From: Sphingomonas sp.
GTDB taxonomy: Bacteria; Pseudomonadota; Alphaproteobacteria; Sphingomonadales; Sphingomonadaceae
DNA length: 64,000 nt
Assembly: GCF_017745215.1 (NCBI RefSeq)
Contig: NZ_JAGHZV010000008.1
Span: forward strand, 186,001-250,000
Direction of reading: 5' to 3'
The position numbers were made by a program, and so were the translations under genes. Within the stretch, counting starts at the first letter, position 1, and every line of letters starts with the position of its first letter. Below are positions 18,132-25,859 of the stretch, piece after piece. The notes under the pieces were generated by a model. That model was not told the DNA's origin, did no database searches, and saw only the letters and a list, made by a program, of their open reading frames with translations.

Positions 18132-18542
18132 ATGAGACGATATGACTGGGCCGGCTTCGGCCGGATGACTCACGGCGAATATCGCGCCAATCTCAATGGG
18201 CTGGGCATCTTCTTCGGCGCGGTGCTGGGCTTCGTGATGGCCGGCACCGAGACGCTGGCGCCGCTCGACTATGCGCTGACGCTGTCGATGTCCGCGGCCG
18301 CCGTGATCTGCATCCTCTACATCAGCGCGAGCCCGCGGCGGATCGCCTACACGCTTGTCGCGATCTTCGTCATCGCGATGCTGCCGACGGCGCTGCACCA
18401 GCTGCTCAGCAAGGGCGCGCAGATCCCGCCCAACCTCCAGCCGACGCTCGCGGTGTGGCTGGGGATCACCGTGCTGGTCGAATTCGCGCCGCGGGAGCGG
18501 CCCGCCGCCGGCGAACCGGCGGAGGCGGCCGACGGAGATTAG
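18132..18542 (+). CDS. Small membrane protein, unknown family
   Basis: The 136-residue protein has probably three to four membrane helices: about 22-42 ([18 protein letters not shown]), 46-66, 70-88 and a weaker one near 103-115. It begins with a cytosolic Tyr/Arg-rich stretch, and the tail is Pro/Ala/Glu-rich. GAGG six bases before the ATG supports the start. Its stop overlaps the convergent cobS stop by four bases, so the two transcripts must share a terminator region or read into each other. I do not recognise a function. Confidence 0.7.
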   Translation: MRRYDWAGFGRMTHGEYRANLNGLGIFFGAVLGFVMAGTETLAPLDYALTLSMSAAAVICILYISASPRRIAYTLVAIFVIAMLPTALHQLLSKGAQIPPNLQPTLAVWLGITVLVEFAPRERPAAGEPAEAADGD

Positions 18543-19543
18543 GCCTTGGAGACCACGCTCTCGGGCAGGTCCTTGCCGAACACGCGCTGATAATATTCGG
18601 CGACCTGCGCGCGCTCGGCCTCGTCGCACTTGTTGAGGAACGAGAGGCGGAAGGCGAAGCCGACGTCCTTGAAGATCTCGGTGTTCTGCGCCCAGGTGAT
18701 CACCGTGCGCGGGCTCATCACCGTCGAGATGTCGCCGTTGATGAAGCCCTTGCGGGTGAGATCGGCGACGCGGACCATGTTCTCGACGATCTCCTTGCCG
18801 CCGGGATGGTCGTACTCGCCCGACTTGGCGAGGACGATCTGCGCCTCGACCGCGGCGGGGAGGTAGTTGAGCGTCACCACGATGTTCCAGCGGTCCATCT
18901 GGCCCTGGTTGATCTGCTGGGTGCCGTGATAGAGGCCGCTGGTGTCGCCCAGGCCGACGGTGTTGGCGGTGGCGAACAGGCGGAACCAGGGGTTCGGGCG
19001 GATCACGCGGTTCTGGTCGAGCAGCGTCAGCTTGCCCTCGGTCTCGAGCACGCGCTGGATCACGAACATCACGTCGGGGCGGCCGGCGTCATATTCGTCG
19101 AAGACGAGCGCGGTCGGCGTCTGCAGCGCCCAGGGGAGCAGGCCCTCGCGGAATTCGGTGACCTGCTGGCCGTCCCTGAGCACGATCGCGTCGCGGCCGA
19201 TCAGGTCGATGCGGCTGATGTGCGCGTCGAGGTTGATGCGGATGCACGGCCAGTTGAGCCGCGCCGCCACCTGCTCGATGTGCGTCGACTTGCCGGTGCC
19301 GTGATAGCCCTGGATCATCACGCGCCGGTTGTGCGCGAAGCCGGCGAGGATCGCGAGCGTGGTGTCCGGATCGAAGACATAGGCCGGATCGAGATCGGGC
19401 ACGCGCTCGTCGGCCTCGCTGAACGCGGGGACTTCCATGTCGCTGTCGATGCCGAACAGGTCGCGCACCTTCACCGCGCGGTCGGGCGCGTCGAGGATCG
19501 TGGTTTCCCGGCTGTCGGGCTGGGTGTTGGGAATGTCGGTCAT
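18539..19543 (-). CDS. cobS: Cobaltochelatase-type AAA+ subunit CobS
   Basis: The 334-residue protein has an N-terminal segment with [16 protein letters not shown] typical of CobS. An AAA+ core follows: Walker [10 protein letters not shown] (about 100), Walker B-like [10 protein letters not shown] (about 155), a sensor region [10 protein letters not shown] and an arginine-finger area. It is MoxR-like and works with CobT as the ATP-driven motor of cobalt chelatase. CobS and CobT are usually adjacent; here three plus-strand genes separate them, and CobN is not in the window. The assignment to CobS rather than another MoxR ATPase rests on the N-terminal motif and on CobT nearby. Confidence 0.93.
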   Translation of the reverse strand: MTDIPNTQPDSRETTILDAPDRAVKVRDLFGIDSDMEVPAFSEADERVPDLDPAYVFDPDTTLAILAGFAHNRRVMIQGYHGTGKSTHIEQVAARLNWPCIRINLDAHISRIDLIGRDAIVLRDGQQVTEFREGLLPWALQTPTALVFDEYDAGRPDVMFVIQRVLETEGKLTLLDQNRVIRPNPWFRLFATANTVGLGDTSGLYHGTQQINQGQMDRWNIVVTLNYLPAAVEAQIVLAKSGEYDHPGGKEIVENMVRVADLTRKGFINGDISTVMSPRTVITWAQNTEIFKDVGFAFRLSFLNKCDEAERAQVAEYYQRVFGKDLPESVVSKA

Positions 19544-19678
19544 GTCTTGAGTCCTGATCTCAAGGTGCGACTAGAGGCTTGTGTGCGCTGCCGCAACGCC
19601 AAAGGCTTTCCCTCCACCCGGATTCATGAGACGATGACGTCATGACGCCGCAAGGCGCGGATATGCACGAATCGGGGG

Positions 19679-20368
19679 ATGACGATGCGTAGAGCGGTTG
19701 TTCTGGCGGGGCTATGCCTGATGCTGGGGGGGTGTCCTGCCCCCCGCGATATCACCAACAACAGCATCCAGCCGCTGCCCACCACCACGCCGACGCCGAT
19801 CCCGTGGCTGTCGCTCGACCCGGTTTGCACCGGCTCGATCACCCGCGCCGAATGGCTGGTGTGCGACAATCCGCAGCTCAACGCGCTCCACCGCCGCCTC
19901 GCGCAGCAATGGGCGACCGCGCGCCAATATGCTTCGGACGAGAAGTACGGCGTGCTCGAGGACCAGCTCTATGCGCTGCTGAGCGAGCGGGACCAATGCC
20001 AGGATGTACTGTGCGTCGCGACCGCCTATCGCCGCTATCTCGACGGTCCGCCGCCGGTGGTGCGGCCGACGCCGAACAAGCCGAAGCCCAAGCCGGGCAA
20101 GCCGCCCAAGCACGGCCATTGGAAGCCGCGGCCGGGCGGCCCGAGCGGACCCGGCTGGCCGCCGCCGGGCCGCGACGGCGACGGGCCGAGCTGCGTCGCG
20201 ACCGCGGGATCGCAGGAAGCGCTGCGGCTGGCGCGGCAATGCGCGCGGGTGAACCCGAGCAACGGTTGGGGCTGCTCGCCGCAGCGCAGCTGCGGGTCCT
20301 TGAAGCGCAACGTGGTGAAGGGCTGCAACGAGACCTACCGCAAGCCCGAGTTCTGCCCGAAGATCTGA
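19679..20368 (+). CDS. Cys-rich lipoprotein with an LprI-like region and Pro/Lys linker
   Basis: The 229-residue lipoprotein has a lipobox (LGGC, Cys at about 19) after a short hydrophobic signal. Residues about 45-125 have four cysteines and a helical CDNPQLNALHRRLAQQW pattern that recalls the LprI/DUF1311 lysozyme-inhibitor family. A proline-, lysine- and glycine-rich linker (about 127-165, PKPKPGKPPKHGHWKP) leads to a C-terminal part of about 60 residues with six cysteines, likely disulfide-bonded in the periplasm. No partner gene is adjacent. A lysozyme-inhibitor role is only suggested by the helical pattern. Confidence 0.7.
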   Translation: MTMRRAVVLAGLCLMLGGCPAPRDITNNSIQPLPTTTPTPIPWLSLDPVCTGSITRAEWLVCDNPQLNALHRRLAQQWATARQYASDEKYGVLEDQLYALLSERDQCQDVLCVATAYRRYLDGPPPVVRPTPNKPKPKPGKPPKHGHWKPRPGGPSGPGWPPPGRDGDGPSCVATAGSQEALRLARQCARVNPSNGWGCSPQRSCGSLKRNVVKGCNETYRKPEFCPKI

Positions 20369-20397
20369 GGGATTGCCTTCGGGCGCCCCCTCTCGAT

Positions 20398-20480
20398 CGT
20401 CATCCCGGCGAAAGCCGGGACCCAAGGTTACGAAGGACGTCGCCCGCGGCCCCGGGTCCCGGCTTTCGCCGGGATGACGG
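20398..20480. repeat. REP-like palindromic intergenic element, copy 2
   Basis: Arms CGTCATCCCGGCGAAAGCC and GGCTTTCGCCGGGATGACG are exact complements. The centre runs in the forward orientation shared with copies 3, 4 and 6. It sits between the convergent lipoprotein and HxlR genes, where it may also act as a bidirectional hairpin terminator. Confidence 0.9.
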
Positions 20481-20488
20481 TGGTCGGA

Positions 20489-21163
20489 TCACCCCATCTT
20501 CGGGGGCAGCACGAAGAAGCTCGGGAAGCGCTCGGCCAGCGTGCGGTCGCCGGTGATCGCCAGCGCCCCCGCCGCTTCGGCATCGGCCAGCGGCCGGCCC
20601 CCGTACACCACCGAGGCCAGCGTCATCGGATCGGTCTCGACCAGCAGCGCGACATCCTCCGGCTCGCCGCGGCGGACCGAGAAGCGGCCATGGTCGAGGT
20701 GCGCCACGAACCGGTCCTCGCCGAAACGGAAGCCGACCCGCGCGTCGACGTCGGCGCTGCGCTCGGCGGAGATCATCGTGCGGAACGACATCATGATCGA
20801 CACCGCCGACAGCGGCAGCGTGGGATCGTGGAGCACGCTCTTCGCCGCCCAGCGGCCGAGCTCCATGATCGCGGTCTCGGCGTCATAGCCCCAGGCCGTC
20901 AGCTCATAGACCTGGACCGACGCGGGCGGCGCGAGCCTGCGGCGCACGAGCACGCCCGCGGCCTCGAGCCCGTCGAGCCGCTGGGTGAGGATGTTGGCGC
21001 TGATTCCGCCCAGGCTCGCCTTCAGCTCGCCGAACCGACGCGCGCCGTACATGAGCTCGCGAACGATCAGCAGCGACCAGCGTTCTCCCACCAGCTCGAG
21101 CGCAAGCGCGGTCCCGCACGCATCGTCGTACCAGCGCTTGCCGAGAGCGGGTTTGCTAGTCAC
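20489..21163 (-). CDS. HxlR-type winged-helix transcriptional regulator
   Basis: The protein has 224 residues. The N-terminal HxlR domain (about 8-105) has CGTALALELVGERWSLLIVRELMYGARRFGEL and GGISANILTQRLDGLEAAGVL, with one cysteine in the usual N-terminal position. The C-terminal part (about 125-224) resembles an SCP2/sterol-carrier-like fold seen in some HxlR proteins. HxlR proteins often sense aldehydes, quinones or other electrophiles. I chose the GTG at 21163 because GGAG lies nine bases upstream; the GTG at 21178 is an alternative. It is divergent from the DUF899 operon, which it most likely controls. Confidence 0.9.
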   Translation of the reverse strand: MTSKPALGKRWYDDACGTALALELVGERWSLLIVRELMYGARRFGELKASLGGISANILTQRLDGLEAAGVLVRRRLAPPASVQVYELTAWGYDAETAIMELGRWAAKSVLHDPTLPLSAVSIMMSFRTMISAERSADVDARVGFRFGEDRFVAHLDHGRFSVRRGEPEDVALLVETDPMTLASVVYGGRPLADAEAAGALAITGDRTLAERFPSFFVLPPKMG

Positions 21164-21169
21164 TTTTTC

Positions 21170-21196
21170 TAACTCCACAGTTGCTTTCGATAACTC
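21170..21196. promoter_or_regulatory. Possible HxlR operator (direct repeat)
   Basis: TAACTC occurs at 21170 and again at 21191, exactly 21 bases (two helical turns) apart, in an AT-rich stretch between the divergent hxlR-like and DUF899 genes. The spacing would place a regulator on one DNA face. This is pattern only. Confidence 0.3.
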
Positions 21197-21268
21197 GGAA
21201 GTCCATCAGGATCAAGCAAGCGATTCGCGGGTGCCGCAAAGCCCCGCTTTGCACGCAGGAGAGACACC

Positions 21269-22003
21269 ATGGCCGATTCAATCGCGCTGCCTTCGTCCGA
21301 GGAACTCGCCCGGCGGAACGAGGTTCGCTGGGCCGGCGAGAGCGCCGACTATCGCACGGCACGGACCGCGCTGCTCGCCGAAGAGATCGAACTCCGCCGC
21401 CAGATCGAGCGCGTCGCCGAGCAGCGCCGCGCGCTGCCGCCCGGCCCCGAGGTCCGCGGCGACTATCGCTTCGAGAGCCCCGACGGCGCCGTGACGCTCG
21501 CCGAGCTGTTCGGCGACAAGCAGACCCTGGCGGTCTACGTCTACATGTTCGGCCCGCAGCGCGCACGGCCCTGCCCGATGTGCACCTCGCTGCTCTCGGC
21601 CTGGGACGGCGAGACGCCCGACATCCAGCAGCGCATCGCCTTCGCGGTGGTCGCGCGCTCGCCGATCGGGCGGCTCACCGCCTTCGCGCACGAGCGCGGC
21701 TGGCAGCACCTCCCGCTCCATTCCGACAGCCAGGGCGACTTCAGCCGCGACTTCCACGCCTATGACGAGGACGGCAACGACATCCCCCAGTTCCTCGTCT
21801 TCACGCGGCGCGACGGGACGATCCGGCTGTTCTGGGCGGGCGAGATGGGCGGCGAAACCGCCGATCCGGGCCAGGATCCGCGCGGCGCGCCCGATCTGAT
21901 GCCCCTTTGGACGATTCTCGACTCGACTCCGGAAGGGCGCGGCGCCGATTGGTATCCCTCGCTCGACTACGGCCCCAAGATTCCCGCGACCACAGGAGAG
22001 TGA
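21269..22003 (+). CDS. DUF899 family thioredoxin-like protein
   Basis: The protein has 244 residues. The DUF899 (AhpC/TSA-related) fold is recognisable from ELARRNEVRWAGES, EVRGDYRFESPDG, YMFGPQRARPCPMCTSLLSAWDG (a CPMC pair in thioredoxin-like position, about residues 108-111), HSDSQGDFSRDFHAYDEDG and FLVFTRRDGTIRLFW. A redox role is suggested by CPMC, but the family's function is unknown. It is the first gene of a six-gene operon and is divergent from the HxlR gene. AGGAG eight bases before ATG supports the start. Confidence 0.9.
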   Translation: MADSIALPSSEELARRNEVRWAGESADYRTARTALLAEEIELRRQIERVAEQRRALPPGPEVRGDYRFESPDGAVTLAELFGDKQTLAVYVYMFGPQRARPCPMCTSLLSAWDGETPDIQQRIAFAVVARSPIGRLTAFAHERGWQHLPLHSDSQGDFSRDFHAYDEDGNDIPQFLVFTRRDGTIRLFWAGEMGGETADPGQDPRGAPDLMPLWTILDSTPEGRGADWYPSLDYGPKIPATTGE

Positions 22004-22005
22004 CC

Positions 22006-22437
22006 ATGCCCCAGATGATCTTCGTCAACCTGCCCGTCGCCGACGTCGCCAAGGCGACCGCCTTCTACGAGGCGATCGGCTGCACCAAGGATCCGCGCTT
22101 CAGCAACGAGATGGCCTCGTCGATGCAGCTCTCGGACACGATCGTGTTCATGCTGCTCGGCCACGAGTTCTTCCAGAGCTTCACGCCGAAGCGGATCGCG
22201 AATGCGCACGAAGTCAGCGAGGCGCTGATCTGCATCTCGCGCGACAGCCGCGAGGCCGTCGACGCGATCGTCGACCAGGCGGTGGCGGCGGGCGGCAAGG
22301 CCGATGTCGGCCCCAAGCAGGACATGGGCTTCATGTACGGCCGCACGTTCGAGGACCTCGACGGGCATATCTTCGAGCCGATGTTCATGGACGTCGAGGC
22401 CGCGATGCAGGCGTTCGGCGAGGGCGCCCACGCCTGA
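22006..22437 (+). CDS. VOC family (glyoxalase-like) protein
   Basis: The 143-residue protein has paired beta-alpha-beta-beta-beta modules of the vicinal oxygen chelate superfamily: IFVNLPVADVAKATAFYEAIGC starts module 1 and DLDGHIFEPMFMD ends module 2. The subgroup with DVEAAM near the end is commonly annotated as glyoxalase/extradiol dioxygenase-like, with a metal probably held by His and Glu residues. The start follows the DUF899 stop by two bases, so translation is coupled. The substrate is unknown. Confidence 0.88.
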   Translation: MPQMIFVNLPVADVAKATAFYEAIGCTKDPRFSNEMASSMQLSDTIVFMLLGHEFFQSFTPKRIANAHEVSEALICISRDSREAVDAIVDQAVAAGGKADVGPKQDMGFMYGRTFEDLDGHIFEPMFMDVEAAMQAFGEGAHA

Positions 22438-22465
22438 CCCCATCCCCCGCGACAGGAGACCGGCC

Positions 22466-22954
22466 ATGCAGAAGATCACTCCCGTCCTCTGGTTCGACAT
22501 GAAGGCCGAGGAAGCCGCCGAATTCTACACGAGCCTGCTGCCCGACAGCCATGTCGACCGGGTCGTCCCCGCGCCTTCGGACAATCCGAGCGGGAAGAAG
22601 GGCTATCCGATGCTCGTCGAGTTCACGCTGATGGGCACCAAATATGCAGGGCTCAACGGCGGGCCCTATTTCACGCCGAACGAGGCGGTCTCGTTCCAGA
22701 TCCTCACCGAGGACCAGGCCGAGACCGACAGGCTGTGGAACGCGATCCTGGCGAAGGGCGGCTCCGAGGGGCCGTGCGGCTGGATCAAGGACCCCTGGGG
22801 CTTCTCGTGGCAGATCACGCCGCGCCGGCTGATCGAGCTCACGCTCGAAGGCGGCGAGCGCGGCGAGCGGGCGGCCAAGGCGATGCTCGAGATGAGAAAG
22901 ATCGACATCGCCGCGCTGGAGGCGGCCGCCGACGCCGAGCCGGCCGATGCCTGA
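22466..22954 (+). CDS. VOC family protein (PhnB/3-demethylubiquinone-methyltransferase-like)
   Basis: The protein has 162 residues. MQKITPVLWFDMKAEEA and FYTSLLPDS, then NGGPYFTPNEAVSFQI and CGWIKDPWGFSWQITPRRL, match the PhnB-like VOC subgroup. Members are often annotated as 3-demethylubiquinone 3-methyltransferase without evidence for that activity. The C-terminal helix (KAMLEMRKIDIAALEAA) is typical of the group. It has an AGGAG site and lies 28 bases after the previous VOC gene in the HxlR-linked operon. Confidence 0.88.
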   Translation: MQKITPVLWFDMKAEEAAEFYTSLLPDSHVDRVVPAPSDNPSGKKGYPMLVEFTLMGTKYAGLNGGPYFTPNEAVSFQILTEDQAETDRLWNAILAKGGSEGPCGWIKDPWGFSWQITPRRLIELTLEGGERGERAAKAMLEMRKIDIAALEAAADAEPADA

Positions 22955-22984
22955 ACGAACAGCGTTGCATCAAGGAGAGGGACG

Positions 22985-23341
22985 ATGAGCTACGTCGATG
23001 GATGGGTCGTGCCCGTGCCGCATGACAAGCGCGAGGCCTATCGCGAAATGGCGGTGAAGGGCGCCGAGGTGTTCAAGGACCACGGCGCGACGCATATCGT
23101 CGAATGCTGGGGCAACGACTTGCCCCGCGGCAAGACCACCGATTTCTTCATGGCGGTGAAGGCCGAGGAGAATGAGAACGTCGTCTTCTCGTGGATCGTC
23201 TGGCCTTCGAAGGAATCGCGCGACGCGGGCTGGGCCAAGGTGATGCAGGACGAGCGGATGAAGCCCGAGGACGGCATGCCGTTCGACGGCAAGCGGATGT
23301 TCTGGGGCGGGTTCGAAGTCATCCTCGACAGCAACGACTGA
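22985..23341 (+). CDS. DUF1428 family protein
   Basis: The 118-residue protein is a full-length DUF1428 protein: YVDGWVVPVPHDKREAYREMA, then HIVECWGNDLPRGKTTDFF, WIVWPSKESRDAGWAKVM and MPFDGKRMFWGGFEVI. The fold belongs to the dimeric alpha/beta-barrel group. No catalytic role is established for the family. It lies between two VOC genes with about 30-base gaps and its own AGGAG, so it is part of the same operon. Confidence 0.92.
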   Translation: MSYVDGWVVPVPHDKREAYREMAVKGAEVFKDHGATHIVECWGNDLPRGKTTDFFMAVKAEENENVVFSWIVWPSKESRDAGWAKVMQDERMKPEDGMPFDGKRMFWGGFEVILDSND

Positions 23342-23368
23342 GCCGCGACCCAGGGAGGGAGAGAGACG

Positions 23369-24139
23369 ATGAGCAACCGGCATGGCACGCCGATCTGGTA
23401 CGAGCTGTTCGCCACGAGCGGCGAGGACGCGGGAGCTTTCTACGGCAAGGTCGTCGGCTGGCGCGTCGAGCAATCGGCGACGCCCGGAGTCGACTATCGC
23501 ATGCTGATGACGGGCGATCGCGGCACCGGCGGCATCCTGCAGCTGACCGACGACATGACCGCCGCGGGGGCACGCCCGGCGTGGTTCGGCTATATCGGCG
23601 TCGACGACGTCGATGCCGCCGCGGAGAAGGTCAAGGCGCTGGGCGGCGAGGTGCACGTGCCGCCCACCGACATCCCGGGCGTCGGCCGCTTCGCCTTCTG
23701 CGTCGATCCGCAGGGCGTGATGTTCTACGTGATGCGCGGGTCCAGCGACCAGAACAGCCAGGCCTATGACCGCGGCCTGGTCGGCGCCTGCGGCTGGAAC
23801 GAGCTCTACGCCGCCGATCCCGCCGCGGCCTTCGACTTCTACGGCCAGATGTTCGGCTGGGAGAAGGTGGGCGAGATGGACATGGGGCCGATGGGCACCT
23901 ACGACTTCATCGGCCACGCCGGGGACCAGATCGGCGCGATCATGCGCAACCCGCCGCAGAGCCCGATGCCGCACTGGAACTATTATTTCCGTGTCGAGAG
24001 CATCGATGCAGCCAGGGCGGTGGTCGAGGCCGAGGGCGGCACGATCGCGATGGGCCCGCACCAGGTGCCGACGGGGGACTATGTCATCGGCGGGTTCGAT
24101 CCGCAGGGAGCGAACTTCTGCCTGGTGGGAGGCAAGTGA
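23369..24139 (+). CDS. Tandem VOC family protein
   Basis: The 256-residue protein has two complete VOC units (about 5-120 and 135-255). Each begins with a strand containing WYELF or WNELY and a following SGEDAGAFYGKV / DPAAAFDFYGQM helix, and each ends in FCVDPQGVMFYV or GGFDPQGANFCLV. The arrangement matches the double-domain glyoxalase-like (hydroxylase-related) group. It is the fifth gene of the HxlR-linked operon. Its stop overlaps the next start (TGATG). Confidence 0.9.
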   Translation: MSNRHGTPIWYELFATSGEDAGAFYGKVVGWRVEQSATPGVDYRMLMTGDRGTGGILQLTDDMTAAGARPAWFGYIGVDDVDAAAEKVKALGGEVHVPPTDIPGVGRFAFCVDPQGVMFYVMRGSSDQNSQAYDRGLVGACGWNELYAADPAAAFDFYGQMFGWEKVGEMDMGPMGTYDFIGHAGDQIGAIMRNPPQSPMPHWNYYFRVESIDAARAVVEAEGGTIAMGPHQVPTGDYVIGGFDPQGANFCLVGGK

Positions 24140-24615
24140 TGCACGAAGACGGTCATGAGCTCGCCGTCGAGCGGCTGATGGACGTACCGCGCGAAGCGGT
24201 ATGGCGGGCTTATACCCAGCACCTCCCCGAATGGTTCTGCCCCAGGCCCTGGACCACCGAAATCGTCGAGGTCGACCTGCGCCCCGGCGGCCGCTCGGCG
24301 CTGATCCTGCGGGGTCCCAACGGCGAGGGCGGCGACGTGCTCGAGGGCGTCTATCTCGACGTGGTGCCGGGCGAGAAAGTGGTGTTCACCGATGCCTTTT
24401 CGGTGGGCTGGGTGCCCAAGAAGCCGTTCATGCTCGGCTTCTTCACCTTCGCCGACGCCGGCGACGGCAAGACCCTCTACCGCGCGGGCGCGCGGCACTG
24501 GGACGCGGAGACGAAAGCCCAGCACGAAACGATGGGCTTCATGGACGGCTGGGCGAAGGTGGCCGAGCAGTTGGAGGAGGTGGCAAAGGGATTGGCGGCA
24601 CCCGGGCGGGACTGA
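24139..24615 (+). CDS. SRPBCC (AHSA1-type) family protein
   Basis: The 158-residue protein belongs to the START-like AHSA1 branch: LAVERLMDVPREAVWRAYTQ, LPEWFCPRPW, EVDLRPGGRSALILRGPNGE, FTDAFSVGWVPKKPFM, and the C-terminal helix MGFMDGWAKVAEQLEEVAKGL. Such proteins form a deep hydrophobic ligand cavity and often accompany ArsR- or HxlR-type regulators. ATG 24139 shares bases with the previous stop. It is the last gene of the operon and is followed by a hairpin terminator. The ligand is unknown. Confidence 0.92.
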   Translation: MHEDGHELAVERLMDVPREAVWRAYTQHLPEWFCPRPWTTEIVEVDLRPGGRSALILRGPNGEGGDVLEGVYLDVVPGEKVVFTDAFSVGWVPKKPFMLGFFTFADAGDGKTLYRAGARHWDAETKAQHETMGFMDGWAKVAEQLEEVAKGLAAPGRD

Positions 24616-24618
24616 CTC

Positions 24619-24646
24619 CAAATCCTCCCTTGGACGGGAGGATTTG
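24619..24646. terminator. Bidirectional hairpin terminator
   Basis: CAAATCCTCCC and GGGAGGATTTG are exact complements around a six-base loop, in the 37-base gap between the convergent SRPBCC and cysH genes. There is no long T-tract, but the arms end in AAATC/GATTT. Confidence 0.7.
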
Positions 24647-24652
24647 AAGAAG

Positions 24653-25444
24653 TCAGAACACCGGCAGATTCGGATCGTTGTCGTCGACGATCGGCGTGTG
24701 GATGCCGCACTCGGTCTTTTCCCAGCCGCGCCAGCGACCCGCGCGCGGGTCCTCGCCGGGCTTGACCATGCTGGTGCACGGCGAGCAGCCGATCGAGAGA
24801 TAGCCTTGGGCTTCCAGGGGGTGCCGCGGCAGGTCGTAGCGGGCGAAATAGGCGTCGAGGTCGTCCTTGGTCCAATTGGCCAGCGGATTGACCTTCAGCC
24901 GCCCGAGCGCGTCCGAATTGTCGATCTCGAAGCGCGGCAGCGCCTGGCGCGTGTTCGCCTGGAACGCCTTGCGGCCGGTGATGCTCGCATCGAAATGGCG
25001 CATCGCCTTCTCAAGCGGGATCACCTTGCGGATCTCGCAGCAGCCGTCGGGATCGTAGGACCAGCGCAGCTCGGTCGCGTCGCGCTTCGCCAGCGCCTCG
25101 GGATCGGGGGTGAGGTTGCGGAAGTCCCTGAGGCCGAGCCGGCCCACCAGCTGGTCGCGATAGGCCAGCGTTTCGGGGAAATGCTTGCCGGTTTCGAGGA
25201 AGAGCACCGGCACCGACGGATCGACGCTCGCGACGAGATGGAGCAGCACCGCGGACTCCGCCCCGAACGACGAGACGAGCGCGACGTCGCCGAGCATGTG
25301 CTCGCCGAGCAAGGTGCGCAGCATCTCCTGCGTGTCGATGCCGCGGAACAGCTGGTTGAGCCGCAGCGCCTCGGCAGCGGTGAAGCGCGGATCGATGTCG
25401 AGCCGATCGACCTCGCGGTCGAGCCGGGCAGTGGTCTTAGCCAT
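24653..25444 (-). CDS. cysH: Assimilatory adenylyl-sulfate (APS/PAPS) reductase
   Basis: The 263-residue protein catalyses thiol-dependent reduction of activated sulfate to sulfite. It has the SSFGAESAVLLHL phosphate-binding loop, the cysteine pair CC at 135-136 and CSPC at 220-223. These four cysteines bind a 4Fe-4S cluster and mark the APS-reductase type found in most alphaproteobacteria. The catalytic C-terminal ECGIH is at about 248-252. It overlaps the DUF934 gene by eight bases at the end of the sulfate-assimilation operon. Confidence 0.95.
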   Translation of the reverse strand: MAKTTARLDREVDRLDIDPRFTAAEALRLNQLFRGIDTQEMLRTLLGEHMLGDVALVSSFGAESAVLLHLVASVDPSVPVLFLETGKHFPETLAYRDQLVGRLGLRDFRNLTPDPEALAKRDATELRWSYDPDGCCEIRKVIPLEKAMRHFDASITGRKAFQANTRQALPRFEIDNSDALGRLKVNPLANWTKDDLDAYFARYDLPRHPLEAQGYLSIGCSPCTSMVKPGEDPRAGRWRGWEKTECGIHTPIVDDNDPNLPVF

Positions 25445-25859
25445 GGCGGAGTTTCCACACGGGCACGGCCGCGTCGGCGGCGCCCTGGTAATGATGCTCG
25501 TAGCGCGCTAGGCTCGCGGCGAGCACGGCCTCGTCGACGGGCGCCTCGGGCGCGAAGCTGTCGAAGCCGCAGCGGCGCATCAGCGGGATCTGGTCGACGA
25601 GCACGTCGCCCTGCGCACGCAGCTCGCCGGCATAGCCCGCCTCGCGCAGGATCCGCGCAGTCGAATAGCCGCGGCCGTCGCGGAACTTGGGGAAGCTCAC
25701 CTCGACCAGCGCGATGCGATCGAGATGCGGCAAGAGCAGCCGCGCATCCTCGCCGGACTCGATCCGCACGGCAGTCGCGTTCGACTGGCCGAGGAAGGCG
25801 TCGAGCGTCACCGCGGGCTCGTCGTGCACATCGTCGGTGCGGTAGCGCAGCTCAGCCAT
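25437..25859 (-). CDS. DUF934 protein of the sulfite reductase operon
   Basis: The 140-residue protein is a member of DUF934, which is nearly always beside cysI/cysH. Recognisable blocks are EVSFPKFRDGRGYSTARILRE, YAGELRAQGDVLVDQIPLMRRCGFDSF and a late RYEHHYQG. It is soluble, without cysteine clusters. Its start lies eight bases inside the end of cysI, and its end overlaps cysH. A helper role in electron delivery or assembly for sulfite reductase is inferred from context only. Confidence 0.92.
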   Translation of the reverse strand: MAELRYRTDDVHDEPAVTLDAFLGQSNATAVRIESGEDARLLLPHLDRIALVEVSFPKFRDGRGYSTARILREAGYAGELRAQGDVLVDQIPLMRRCGFDSFAPEAPVDEAVLAASLARYEHHYQGAADAAVPVWKLRHG

